A stretch of 34,218 bases of DNA, taken from the NCBI GenBank assembly GCA_938042265.1, contig CALIRN010000327.1, positions 1 through 34,218 on the forward strand, given 5' to 3'. Source of the DNA: an uncultured Eubacteriaceae bacterium (GTDB taxonomy: Bacteria > Bacillota > Clostridia > Lachnospirales > CAG-274). Under the pieces are notes generated by a model. That model made no database searches. It worked only from the letters and a program-made list of their open reading frames with translations, and had not been told where the DNA came from. Positions 22,752-30,843 of the stretch are shown here, one piece after another (position 1 is the stretch's first letter; each line of letters starts with the position of its first letter). A program made the translations under genes and the position numbers.

Positions 22752-24512
22752 TTAATTATTGCAATTGTAAACAATACCTTTACCGCTGTCAACCTTTACA
22801 AGAAGATTATCGGGAATAATCTCCTCAACATTTTTGTCAGCAATAATTACAGGAATATCTGCAGACTTGGCTGCATTAATAAGCTGCTTAAAATCATCAT
22901 TCTTTGCATTGCCCGCAATAAGAGCTGCCGACTGCTTAACATAAGGTATAAGCTTGTCACTGTTATCAGCAGTTACCATAACCATACCTTTTTTAAACTT
23001 AAGGTCAAGGTTATCCTTGCTGTTAATAATAAGGGTACGTGCCGTTATATCAGGTGCAGCAGTATTTCTGCTATTTGCCTCAATAACCTTAGTACCTACA
23101 ACACCAACCTTAAGGGTGTTTGTAGCACCCATGGAGCCAAGAGGCGTACCGCCTGTGAATACCACAATATCACCAACCTGTGTAAGATCTGCACGATGTG
23201 ACTGCTCACAAACATCCTCAAAAAGCTGATGGAAGTTATCCTCTCTGTAAGTAACAGGCATTGGAATTGCGCCCCATACAAGGCTTAACTGACGCAGCGT
23301 CCTTGCATTTGGGGTACATGCAAGTATAGGACAAGCAGGTCTGTACTTTGCAACCATTCTTACGGCACGGCCTGACATACTTACTACAGCGATAAGCTTT
23401 GCACCCAGGTCATGTGCCGTTGTACATGCACTATGGCTTACTGCACTTGCAATATTGGAAAGAAGCACTGTCCTGTTTTCATCAAACTTCTTGATATAGT
23501 CAAAACTGCTCTCAACCTCTCTTGCAATCTTATCCATAGTCTGAATAGCCTCAACGGGATAATTGCCTTTTGCGCTCTCGCCTGAAAGCATAACCGCATC
23601 GGTTCTGTCATAGATAGCATTTGCTACGTCACTGACCTCTGCACGGGTAGGGCGTGGATTCTTTGTCATAGATTCAAGCATCTGTGTTGCCGTTATAACG
23701 GTTTTGGATCTCTCACGACACTTTTTGATAAGCATCTTCTGGATAATAGGTACCTCCTCAAAAGGTATCTCAACACCAAGGTCACCTCTTGCTACCATAA
23801 TAGCATCAGTAACTTCAAGAATTTGATCAATATTTTCAACACCGTCACGGTTTTCAATCTTGGAAATAATCTTTACATCACCGCCGCCGTTTTCCTCCAG
23901 TACCTTTCTGATTTCAAGTACATCGGAAGCCGAACGGATAAAGGAAGCCGCAATATAATCAACGCCCTTTTTGATACCAAACTTAATATCATCAATATCC
24001 TTTTGAGTAAGAGCAGGCAGATTAATGTGTACATCAGGCACATTTACGCCCTTTTTAGAGCCGATTTCGCCGCCGTTCATAACTGTACAAATAATGTCAT
24101 TGCCGTTAATTTCATCAACCTTAAGCTCAATAAGACCGTCATCAATAAGGATTGTAGAGCCTATATTAAGGTCAGCCACAAGCCCCTTATAAGTAACGGA
24201 TACCTTAGTTTCATCACCTGTAATATCATCTGTTGTAACGGTAAACTTCTGTCCTGCGGCAACATTAACGGAGCCGCTTGCAAAATCACCTGTACGAATT
24301 TCAGGTCCCTTTGTATCAAGCACCATAGGAATATGGGCACCCATTTCCTCTCTTGCTCTGATGAAGTTATCCATTCTCTGACCATGCTCCTCATGGCTAC
24401 CGTGAGAGAAATTAAATCTGGCAGCATTAAGACCTGCCTCAATAAGCTGCTTTATGATGGGTACCTCATTTGTAGCAGGACCAAGTGTTGCAACAATTTT
24501 AGTTTTACGCAT
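22752..24512 (-). CDS. pyk: Pyruvate kinase with C-terminal extension
   Basis: A 586-aa glycolytic enzyme converting PEP and ADP to pyruvate and ATP. The catalytic core (1-470) shows RKTKIVATLGPATN, the substrate loop ARFNFSHGSHEEH, DTKGPEIRTG, IISKIENRDGVENI with its catalytic lysine, MVARGDLGVEIP and TATQMLESM. Residues about 475-586 correspond to the extra domain of Bacillus-type enzymes, related to the PEP-utilising mobile domain. Here it lacks the T-S-H-A-A motif: the expected position reads AGNAKNDDFKQLINAAKSAD, so it cannot carry a phospho-histidine. I start at the ATG behind AGGAGA (7 nt spacing), not at an upstream in-frame codon. It lies 59 bp behind mtrB on the same strand with no terminator between, and ends at a strong terminator. 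Confidence 0.95.
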   Translation of the reverse strand: MRKTKIVATLGPATNEVPIIKQLIEAGLNAARFNFSHGSHEEHGQRMDNFIRAREEMGAHIPMVLDTKGPEIRTGDFASGSVNVAAGQKFTVTTDDITGDETKVSVTYKGLVADLNIGSTILIDDGLIELKVDEINGNDIICTVMNGGEIGSKKGVNVPDVHINLPALTQKDIDDIKFGIKKGVDYIAASFIRSASDVLEIRKVLEENGGGDVKIISKIENRDGVENIDQILEVTDAIMVARGDLGVEIPFEEVPIIQKMLIKKCRERSKTVITATQMLESMTKNPRPTRAEVSDVANAIYDRTDAVMLSGESAKGNYPVEAIQTMDKIAREVESSFDYIKKFDENRTVLLSNIASAVSHSACTTAHDLGAKLIAVVSMSGRAVRMVAKYRPACPILACTPNARTLRQLSLVWGAIPMPVTYREDNFHQLFEDVCEQSHRADLTQVGDIVVFTGGTPLGSMGATNTLKVGVVGTKVIEANSRNTAAPDITARTLIINSKDNLDLKFKKGMVMVTADNSDKLIPYVKQSAALIAGNAKNDDFKQLINAAKSADIPVIIADKNVEEIIPDNLLVKVDSGKGIVYNCNN

Positions 24513-24571
24513 ATTGTTTATCTCCTTTAATACATAAAATGATATTAATATTTTTTCCAATATATATAGGG

Positions 24572-24820
24572 TTATTCAGTACGTCCCTCTCCTGCCCTTA
24601 CAATACCGTAGGCAGTATAAATATCGGCATTGCCTCTTATCTTGATAGCCGAAGTATTCTCTGTAAATTGTACAATTAAAACTTCTCCCTCGTCAAGTTT
24701 TTCAGTGTGATGGAACTTGGTATCTTCACCTCTTGTAAGTCCTATAACATTAACTCCTTTTTCAAGAGATTTTACGCAAATGTAGGGAAATTCCGCATCA
24801 GTTTTGTCAATATTGTCCAT
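24572..24820 (-). CDS. mtrB: Tryptophan RNA-binding attenuation protein (TRAP)
   Basis: An 82-aa homologue of Bacillus TRAP, the ring-forming protein that binds tryptophan and then wraps RNA carrying GAG/UAG triplets to stop transcription or translation of trp genes. The core KGVNVIGLTRGEDTKFHHTE, then KLDEGEVLIVQFTENTSAIK and IRGNADIYTAYG, aligns almost without gaps with the Bacillus protein. The RNA-binding lysine of TKFHH and the lysine and arginine of IKIRG (the KKR motif) are all kept. An N-terminal extension of about 10 residues differs from Bacillus. I start at ATG; an upstream GTG overlaps the AAGGAG site. No trp gene, anti-TRAP or folate gene (mtrA) adjoins; the next gene on the same strand is pyk. 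Confidence 0.92.
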   Translation of the reverse strand: MDNIDKTDAEFPYICVKSLEKGVNVIGLTRGEDTKFHHTEKLDEGEVLIVQFTENTSAIKIRGNADIYTAYGIVRAGEGRTE

Positions 24821-24855
24821 CTTGAAAATCACTCCTTTTAGGTTTTGTTGTTTAA

Positions 24856-24861
24856 ATTATA
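24856..24861 (-). promoter_or_regulatory. Predicted -10 box for mtrB (and perhaps pyk)
   Basis: TATAAT preceded by TG on the minus strand, 35 bp before the mtrB start. The -35 region is not convincing. Confidence 0.45.
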
Positions 24862-24956
24862 CAAATAGCACTTTATTTTCCTGACATTTTTCTACAATTT
24901 CAGCCCATTGAAAATTTACCTTAATTTTAAGGAAAACTGAATTAATCATGATTTCT

Positions 24957-25280
24957 TTAAATAAGTCTTAACAAAGCCATGTAGAATAGAGTACCCGCAA
25001 ATATACTCAGCATGGTATTTTTAAAGCGCAACTGCAAAAGCACTACTACAAATGCCGCCAACAGCTCAGGTATGCCATGAGTACCTGTCAGAAAATGCAC
25101 ATCTTTATAACAATATATTATTATAGCACTAATTAACGCAGGTGGCAAATACTTTCCCACAAAAAGGATTATAGGTGCAGGCCTATCACCCTTTCCGAAA
25201 ATAATAAACGGCATAGCTCTGGTTGAAAAGGTTATTGCCGCCATAAGCGCTATGGATACGATAAGTTTTGTATCAGTCAT
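24957..25280 (-). CDS. azlD: AzlD-type small subunit of branched-chain amino acid exporter
   Basis: A 107-aa membrane protein with three to four hydrophobic segments, matching AzlD: the N-terminal half has AAITFSTRAMPFIIFGKGDR and VGKYLPPALISAIIIYCYKD. With AzlC it forms an exporter for branched-chain amino acids and analogues, best known from 4-azaleucine resistance. Its ATG lies inside the end of azlC (8-bp overlap), so the two are translationally coupled. Behind its stop there are about 135 bp to mtrB without a clear terminator. Confidence 0.9.
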   Translation of the reverse strand: MTDTKLIVSIALMAAITFSTRAMPFIIFGKGDRPAPIILFVGKYLPPALISAIIIYCYKDVHFLTGTHGIPELLAAFVVVLLQLRFKNTMLSIFAGTLFYMALLRLI

Positions 25281-25968
25281 CAGCCTCTGCCTCCTCTATC
25301 CTTTTTCTGAAAAGTATCAGCAGAGCCACGGACAAAACCGCACCCCCAAGGAGAAGATTTCCCTTGCCCAGCACAAGCCATGCAGCAACAGCTGAGACAC
25401 TCCCTATAATAAACGGCAGCTTTGTTTTGTAGGTCTTTAACTGATCTGTCAGTATTACAAGGAATAAAGCCGTCATGGCAAAATCAAGCCCCGTTGTATC
25501 AAACTTAACCGCCGTACCCAACAGTGCACCCAAAAAGGTAGCTGTCACCCAAGCCGTCTGATTAATTGCCGTTACAAACAATGCAAACCGCCTTTCGTCT
25601 ACAGTATCGGGACATTTTACACCTGTCATAAGCGCATAGGTTTCATCCGTAAGTCCGAATATCAGATACAAGCCCCTGATACCAAAGCCCTTGTAGCGCT
25701 CCAACAAAGACAAACCGTAAAACAGGTGCTTTGAGTTTATCAAAAAAGTAGATACCGCTATTGCTATGTAAGGTGAATTGTTTTTTATAAAATCCACCGC
25801 AAGATATTGTCCTGCTCCCGTATAAATAGCAAGGCTCATCACAATTGCCGTAATAAGATTACAGCCCACCGAGGTTATCATCAGCCCAAAGGCAAAGCCC
25901 GATGGCAAATATCCCAAAATAACCGGTGTACACACCCTAAGGGCATATTTAAACGTCTTTTTGCTCAC
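25273..25968 (-). CDS. azlC: AzlC-type large subunit of branched-chain amino acid exporter
   Basis: A 231-aa membrane protein with the AzlC signature region LGYLPSGFAFGLMITSVGCN, then LAIYTGAGQYLAVDFIKN and NSKHLFYGLSLLERYKGFGI, and FGLTDETYALM. I start at GTG behind AGAGGA (5 nt spacing). A longer reading would begin at another GTG 5 bp behind the dnaE stop, but that one lies within a hairpin and would add a non-homologous segment. It pairs with azlD in an operon. Confidence 0.9.
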   Translation of the reverse strand: MSKKTFKYALRVCTPVILGYLPSGFAFGLMITSVGCNLITAIVMSLAIYTGAGQYLAVDFIKNNSPYIAIAVSTFLINSKHLFYGLSLLERYKGFGIRGLYLIFGLTDETYALMTGVKCPDTVDERRFALFVTAINQTAWVTATFLGALLGTAVKFDTTGLDFAMTALFLVILTDQLKTYKTKLPFIIGSVSAVAAWLVLGKGNLLLGGAVLSVALLILFRKRIEEAEADD

Positions 25969-25988
25969 AAAAATCCTCTTTTCCGTAT

Positions 25989-26014
25989 GCCAAAAAGACG
26001 CTGCCGTCTTTGGC
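25989..26014 (-). terminator. Hairpin between dnaE and azlC
   Basis: GCCAA/TTGGC and AGACG/CGTCT, 10 bp with a two-base bulge, directly behind the dnaE stop. There is no T run after it on the minus strand, so it may only attenuate, leaving azlCD partly co-transcribed with dnaE. Confidence 0.4.
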
Positions 26015-26020
26015 ACAGCT

Positions 26021-29000
26021 TTATTTCACTATCACGCAGCTCTCACCGCAAAGTCTCTTAAGCCCGTCCAACAGCTCATCACAGGGCTTTGCGTAATACT
26101 GGGGCGAAACACTCATACGCTTTTTTGTTTTTTCATCATAAATAATAACCTTGCTTGTGCCCCTGTTTCGTATAAGCATATTTTTTATAATTTCCATATC
26201 AACAGCTTTATCGGCAGGCAGCTTTATCCATACAGTTTTATCCGCCTCCGCCAGCTCATCATAGGCTTTGATGCCGTCAGCCACAATTTTAGGCTCCTTA
26301 CCCTCTGAAATATCTGTTCTGCCGGAAACAAGTATAACCCTGTTTTCACCCAAAATACGTGAGGAGGCTTCATAAAGCTGAGGAAACACTATAATATCTA
26401 TGCTTCCGTTTATATCCTCTAAGGTAATATAGGCCATCTTCTGATTTTTTTTGGTAAACTTAACGGACAGGTTTTCAATAATACCGCCTATTGTTACCTT
26501 TTCCTTATCCATGATTTTGCCCTGCATACCTATTTCCTCATCATTCTGCGGAAAATCCAGAGTTGTACAGGATACAAAATTTTTAAGCACAGACTCATAA
26601 GCAGCCAAAGGATGACCGCTGACATATATACCAAGCAGCTCCTTTTCCATTGACAGCAGATCCACCTTTGAAAACTCCTTTACATCCGGAAGATTATCCC
26701 TGTAAATATCCTCGGGTTTTTCCGCCGTCAGAGCAAATAAATTCATCTGACCTGCCACATTGTTACGCCTGCTCTGGCCAAGGCCGTTATGTATAAGCTT
26801 GCAAACCTGCATATACTGGGCGCGCTTACCTCCAAGGCTGTCAAAAGCGCCGCTTCGTATAAGGCTTTCAACACATTTGGTATTCATTACGGCACCCATT
26901 CTCTCCAAAAACTGGGTAAGACTTATATACGGACCATTTTTATCTCTGTCACGCACCATTGCTTCAACGGCCGCACGTCCCACACTTTTTATTGCCGCAA
27001 GACCAAAACGTATATTGCCCTCGTGCTTTGTAAACTGCGGGTAGCCGTTATTGATATCTGGCGGAAGCAGTTTAATGCCAAGCCTGCGGCACTCTGCAAT
27101 ATATTCTCTTACCTTTGTGCTGTTATCGGCAACACTGGTAAGAAGCGCCGCCATAAACTCAACAGGATAATAAGCTTTTAGCCATGCTGTCTGATAAGCC
27201 ACAACCGCATAGGCGGCCGCATGGGACTTATTAAAGGCGTACTTTGCAAAGTCCGTCATTTCATCAAAAATATGATTTGCTACATTGGCAGGTATACCGT
27301 TTTTAATACAGCCGGGTACCCCCTCCGCTTCATCACCGTTAATAAACTTCTCCCGTTCTCTCGCCATTACATCTGTCTTTTTTTTACTCATGGCACGACG
27401 TACCATATCGCTTCTGCCAAGAGAATAGCCTGCAAGCTCACGCACTATCTGCATAACCTGCTCCTGATAAACAATACAACCGTACGTGGGCTTTAAAATA
27501 GGCTCAAGACGAGGATGTGTATATTTTACGCTGTCACGGCTCCGCTTACCCTGTATATACTTTGGTATAAAATCCATAGGACCAGGACGATACAGGGAAA
27601 TACCTGCAATAATATCCTCTATATTATGAGGCTGAAGTTCCTTCATAAAGGAGGTCATACCAGGGCTTTCAAGCTGGAACACGCCTACGGTATTACCCTT
27701 TGATATAAGCTCAAACACCTTTTTATCATCATAATCAATCTTATTGGGATCATATTTTATACCGTAGTTACGCTCAACCTCCTTAAAGGCATTCTGTATA
27801 ACGGTAAGGGTTCTCAATCCCAAAAAATCCATTTTTAAGAGTCCCAGTTCCTCAATGGTGGTCATAGTAAACTGAGTTGTAACAGTACCGTCATTGGTGC
27901 TGAGTGGCACATAATCCACTACCGGTCGGTCACAGATTACCACACCTGCCGCATGAGTTGAGGAATGTCTTGGCAAGCCCTCCAGCTTGCGCGCCATATC
28001 AATCAGGTTGTGTATCTCAGGTTCATTTTCATAAATTGCCTCAAGGTCCGAATTAATTCCCATAGCCTTATCTATTGTCATTTTCAGCTCCATGGGAATC
28101 ATTTTTGCCACCCTGTCACAATCACTGTAAGGTAAATCAAGGGCTCGTCCCACATCACGAATTGCATTACGTGCCTTCATTGTACCAAAGGTAACAATCT
28201 GCGAAACCTGATCAACTCCGTACTTATCTACAACATAATCAATAACCTCCTGTCGCCTTTCATAACAGAAGTCTACGTCAATATCAGGCATACTTACACG
28301 CTCAGGGTTAAGAAAACGTTCAAAAATAAGGTCATAATGTATTGGGTCAATATCCGTAATTTTCAGGCAATAAGCAACAATACTGCCTGCTGCCGAGCCT
28401 CTGCCCGGACCTACCATAATATCGTTACGCTTTGCATAGCCTATAAAGTCCGCTACTATAAGGAAATAGTCCACAAAGCCCATCTGCTCAATTACGCTAA
28501 GCTCATACTCCAGCCTTTCCCTATGTTTCTCCGGATTATCCGGATAACGCTCCCTAAGCCCCTCATCACAAAGTCTGTGCAGATACTGTGAAGAAGTCAT
28601 ACCATCGGGCACATCAAAAACGGGCAGCTTATATTTATTAAATTCAAAGCTGACATTACATCGGCTTGCTATTAAATTGGTATTTTCACACGCCTGTCTT
28701 GCATAGGGAAAAAGGTCATACATTTCCTTTGGAGATTTAAGATAAAACTGACCGCCAAGATATCTCATACGGTTTTCATCATTAACGGTTTTTCCTGTCT
28801 GTATACAAAGCAGAATATCATGAGCTTCCGCATCCTCCGCATTAATATAATGCAAATCGTTGGTACACACAAGCGGAATACCTGTTTCATCACTCATACG
28901 CAGAAGCGCCTGATTAACCGTCTGCTGCTCCTCCATGCCATGGTCCTGCAATTCAAGATAAAAATTACCTTTACCGAATATTGCCTCATACTCCAGTGCG

Positions 29001-29476
29001 ACTTCCTTAGCTTTATCATAGCCCTGCCTTAAAACAGTGCGTGCAACGGGGCCCGCAAGGCAGGCAGACAATGCAATAACTCCCTCGTGATACTTTTCAA
29101 GCAGTTCCTTATCAACCCTGGGTTTATAGTAAAAGCCTTCCGTAAAACCGTAGGACACCATTTTTATAAGATTTTGATAGCCCTTATTATTTTCCGCAAG
29201 CAGCACAAGATGATAGTAAAAATTATCCTCTGACGCTTCCTTATTAAAACGTGAGCCTGAGGCAACATACACCTCACAGCCAATTATGGGTTTAATACCC
29301 TCCCTAAGGGCAGCCTTATAAAAGTCAATAACACCGTACATGACACCATGGTCGGTAATTGCTATTGCTTCCATCCCCAGCTCCTTTGCTCTCTTACAAA
29401 GCTCATTTATTTTTGATGAGCCGTCAAGCAAGCTGTACTCCGTATGCACATGTAAATGAGTAAATTGGTTTTCCAT
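26021..29476 (-). CDS. dnaE: DNA polymerase III subunit alpha (DnaE)
   Basis: An 1151-aa replicative polymerase of the DnaE1-like length class. The N-terminal PHP domain (about 5-215) keeps what appear to be all nine metal ligands: H9 and H11 in HLHVHTEYS, D18, H43 in ITDHG, E68, H89, C139, D207 and H209, as in polymerases whose PHP domain is an active 3'-5' exonuclease. The polymerase core has GRGSAAGSIVAY, catalytic D398 and D400 in SMPDIDVDF, and the third aspartate D550 in LLKMDFLGLRTLTV. The helix-hairpin-helix and OB-fold regions follow, the latter at about 985-1065 with VTIGGIIENLSVKF and MAYITLEDINGSIDIIVFP. There is no inserted DnaQ-type exonuclease. ATG follows GCAGGTGAT. Upstream lie the structured repeats, which may supply its promoter. 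Confidence 0.96.
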   Translation of the reverse strand: MENQFTHLHVHTEYSLLDGSSKINELCKRAKELGMEAIAITDHGVMYGVIDFYKAALREGIKPIIGCEVYVASGSRFNKEASEDNFYYHLVLLAENNKGYQNLIKMVSYGFTEGFYYKPRVDKELLEKYHEGVIALSACLAGPVARTVLRQGYDKAKEVALEYEAIFGKGNFYLELQDHGMEEQQTVNQALLRMSDETGIPLVCTNDLHYINAEDAEAHDILLCIQTGKTVNDENRMRYLGGQFYLKSPKEMYDLFPYARQACENTNLIASRCNVSFEFNKYKLPVFDVPDGMTSSQYLHRLCDEGLRERYPDNPEKHRERLEYELSVIEQMGFVDYFLIVADFIGYAKRNDIMVGPGRGSAAGSIVAYCLKITDIDPIHYDLIFERFLNPERVSMPDIDVDFCYERRQEVIDYVVDKYGVDQVSQIVTFGTMKARNAIRDVGRALDLPYSDCDRVAKMIPMELKMTIDKAMGINSDLEAIYENEPEIHNLIDMARKLEGLPRHSSTHAAGVVICDRPVVDYVPLSTNDGTVTTQFTMTTIEELGLLKMDFLGLRTLTVIQNAFKEVERNYGIKYDPNKIDYDDKKVFELISKGNTVGVFQLESPGMTSFMKELQPHNIEDIIAGISLYRPGPMDFIPKYIQGKRSRDSVKYTHPRLEPILKPTYGCIVYQEQVMQIVRELAGYSLGRSDMVRRAMSKKKTDVMAREREKFINGDEAEGVPGCIKNGIPANVANHIFDEMTDFAKYAFNKSHAAAYAVVAYQTAWLKAYYPVEFMAALLTSVADNSTKVREYIAECRRLGIKLLPPDINNGYPQFTKHEGNIRFGLAAIKSVGRAAVEAMVRDRDKNGPYISLTQFLERMGAVMNTKCVESLIRSGAFDSLGGKRAQYMQVCKLIHNGLGQSRRNNVAGQMNLFALTAEKPEDIYRDNLPDVKEFSKVDLLSMEKELLGIYVSGHPLAAYESVLKNFVSCTTLDFPQNDEEIGMQGKIMDKEKVTIGGIIENLSVKFTKKNQKMAYITLEDINGSIDIIVFPQLYEASSRILGENRVILVSGRTDISEGKEPKIVADGIKAYDELAEADKTVWIKLPADKAVDMEIIKNMLIRNRGTSKVIIYDEKTKKRMSVSPQYYAKPCDELLDGLKRLCGESCVIVK

Positions 29477-29510
29477 GGTATCACCTGCCTAAAAAATTCA
29501 TTATTTAATA

Positions 29511-29660
29511 TTGTACAATATCCGCAGGTAAAACAAAGCTGCAAGCCTTGTTTTCACCGGATATGGTGCGAAATAGGTCGGCTTTGACGCCCTATGAGCA
29601 GCATAATGCAAAATTTTACGGAGGATTAGCCGTATGCCTAAATCTCCTAAACACGTATGT
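29511..29660 (-). repeat. Structured dispersed repeat, family 1, copy B (upstream of dnaE)
   Basis: A diverged copy of the element found before zapA, in the same sense orientation to the gene that follows (dnaE). It keeps the order of hairpins, and its end reads GCGGATATTGTACAATATT where copy A has GCGGATATGGTATAATAAT. The junction with copy C carries the AACACATACGTGTTTA palindrome. No gene inside. Confidence 0.8.
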
Positions 29661-29821
29661 GTTTATTATACCATAATCGCAACAAAAACAAGGCCGGAGG
29701 CTTTGTTTTTGCAGATTATGGTACGAAACAGGTCGGCTTTGTCACCTGTGAGTAGTATAATGCGAAAGCTCTGCTTTTGCGGAGAGTCAGCCGACAGGCT
29801 GAGGCTCCTAAACACGTATGT
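29661..29821 (-). repeat. Structured dispersed repeat, family 1, copy C (161-bp tandem unit)
   Basis: First of two 161-bp units that are identical base for base. The closing stem is TACCATAATC/GATTATGGTA where copy A has TACCATATCCG/CGGATATGGTA, and the preceding stem is ACAGGT/ACCTGT where A has ATAGGT/ACCTAT; both arms change together. An open frame across the unit is only a repeat artefact. Confidence 0.85.
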
Positions 29822-29982
29822 GTTTATTATACCATAATCGCAACAAAAACAAGGCCGGAGGCTTTGTTTTTGCAGATTATGGTACGAAACAGGTCGGCTT
29901 TGTCACCTGTGAGTAGTATAATGCGAAAGCTCTGCTTTTGCGGAGAGTCAGCCGACAGGCTGAGGCTCCTAAACACGTATGT
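29822..29982 (-). repeat. Structured dispersed repeat, family 1, copy D (161-bp tandem unit)
   Basis: Identical to copy C, so the duplication must be recent or under conversion. A further 13 bp of the unit (GTTTATTATACCA) follow before unique sequence begins. That last block holds the TATAATAA end of the element. Confidence 0.85.
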
Positions 29983-30079
29983 GTTTATTATACCACAGTC
30001 GGCGACAAATAAAAAGAGTTATTGTTTAATAAAAATACACCAAAGCTTAAACCAAAGCAGACAGACAGCTTTTGTATAT

Positions 30080-30104
30080 AAAAAAGGTGCCGCAATGCGA
30101 CACC
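30080..30104 (-). terminator. Terminator of the infC-rpmI-rplT operon
   Basis: GGTGTCGC/GCGGCACC (8 bp, one G-T pair, 3-nt loop) followed by TTTTTT on the minus strand, about 20 bp behind the rplT stop. Confidence 0.85.
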
Positions 30105-30122
30105 CTAAATAGCAAATAAATA

Positions 30123-30476
30123 TTAAAGAGCAGCCTTAGCTGTTTCCGCAAGCTTAGTAAAAGCAGCAGCATCATTTACGGCAAGCTCGGCAAGCATCTT
30201 TCTGTTGATGTTTACATTAGCATTCTTAAGACCGTTCATAAACTTGCTGTACGAAAGACCATTCATTCTTGCAGCAGCATTGATACGTACAATCCAAAGT
30301 CTTCTGTAAGCTCTCTTAGTCTGTTTTCTGCCTGCAAAGCTGTGAGCCATAGCTCTCATAACAGACTGCTTTGCAACTCTGTACTGCTTACTTCTTGCGC
30401 CTACAAAGCCCTTAGCCATCTTTAAAACTTTCTTATGCTTTTTACGTGCGTTTAATGCACCTTTAACTCTAGCCAT
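30123..30476 (-). CDS. rplT: 50S ribosomal protein L20
   Basis: A 117-aa basic protein needed for early 50S assembly through 23S rRNA binding, and the autoregulator of its own operon in Firmicutes and Proteobacteria. It begins with the typical ARVKGALNARKKHKKVLKMA and contains GFVGARSKQYRVAKQSVMRA, AYRRLWIVRINAAARMNGLS and KFMNGLKNANVNINRKMLAE. Length is normal. ATG follows GGAGG. It is the last gene of the infC-rpmI-rplT operon, 21 bp behind rpmI. Confidence 0.98.
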   Translation of the reverse strand: MARVKGALNARKKHKKVLKMAKGFVGARSKQYRVAKQSVMRAMAHSFAGRKQTKRAYRRLWIVRINAAARMNGLSYSKFMNGLKNANVNINRKMLAELAVNDAAAFTKLAETAKAAL

Positions 30477-30497
30477 TTCAACAAATCCTCCTAAAAA

Positions 30498-30695
30498 TTA
30501 GATATATGGTAACTCTTTTCTCATTGCCTTGATATTGGTTGAATCAACAACAGTTGACTTTCTTAAGCCGCGAAGTCTTTTACTGTTCTTCTTAGTGAGA
30601 ATATGCTGCTTGTTAGCCTTAGTTCTCTTAATCTTACCTGTACCTGTAGCTGAAACTCTTTTGGCAACAGCCTTTCTTGTCTTTAATTTAGGCAT
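30498..30695 (-). CDS. rpmI: 50S ribosomal protein L35
   Basis: A 65-aa small basic protein of the large subunit: PKLKTRKAVAKRVSATGTGK, then LTKKNSKRLRGLRKSTVVD, the normal L35 layout and length. ATG follows AAGGAGG. The gap to infC is 148 bp, longer than usual for this operon. It contains short inverted segments around GCCGCTTTTGCC and could hold a second L20-binding or processing site, but no clear structure is seen. Confidence 0.97.
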   Translation of the reverse strand: MPKLKTRKAVAKRVSATGTGKIKRTKANKQHILTKKNSKRLRGLRKSTVVDSTNIKAMRKELPYI

Positions 30696-30843
30696 ATCAA
30701 ATGTCCTCCTTGGAAATTATTAAATAAATAGTTGAGCAATGCACCCGATTTAAAGTATCGTGTCAAAGGCAAAAGCGGCTTTCGTCATCAATTTCCTTCC
30801 GACTGCGTATAACCTATGGCATTGAAAATGCTTGCCGGTTACA

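Noticed and set aside
23823..24530. Plus-strand frame of 235 codons opposite pyk
   Set aside because: Antisense to a highly conserved enzyme gene; no family features.
29511..29982. Repeat cluster considered as a CRISPR array
   Set aside because: Units are about 161 bp, directly abutting, with no spacers, and no cas genes are nearby.
29634..30112. Two plus-strand open frames of 67 and 111 codons with near-identical products
   Set aside because: They arise from reading the 161-bp tandem repeat units; there is no ribosome site, and the other strand holds the structured element.
30696..30843. Gap between infC and rpmI tested for a small gene or separate promoter
   Set aside because: A TTGACA is present on the minus strand but no -10 box lies at usable distance, and no frame with a ribosome site exists.
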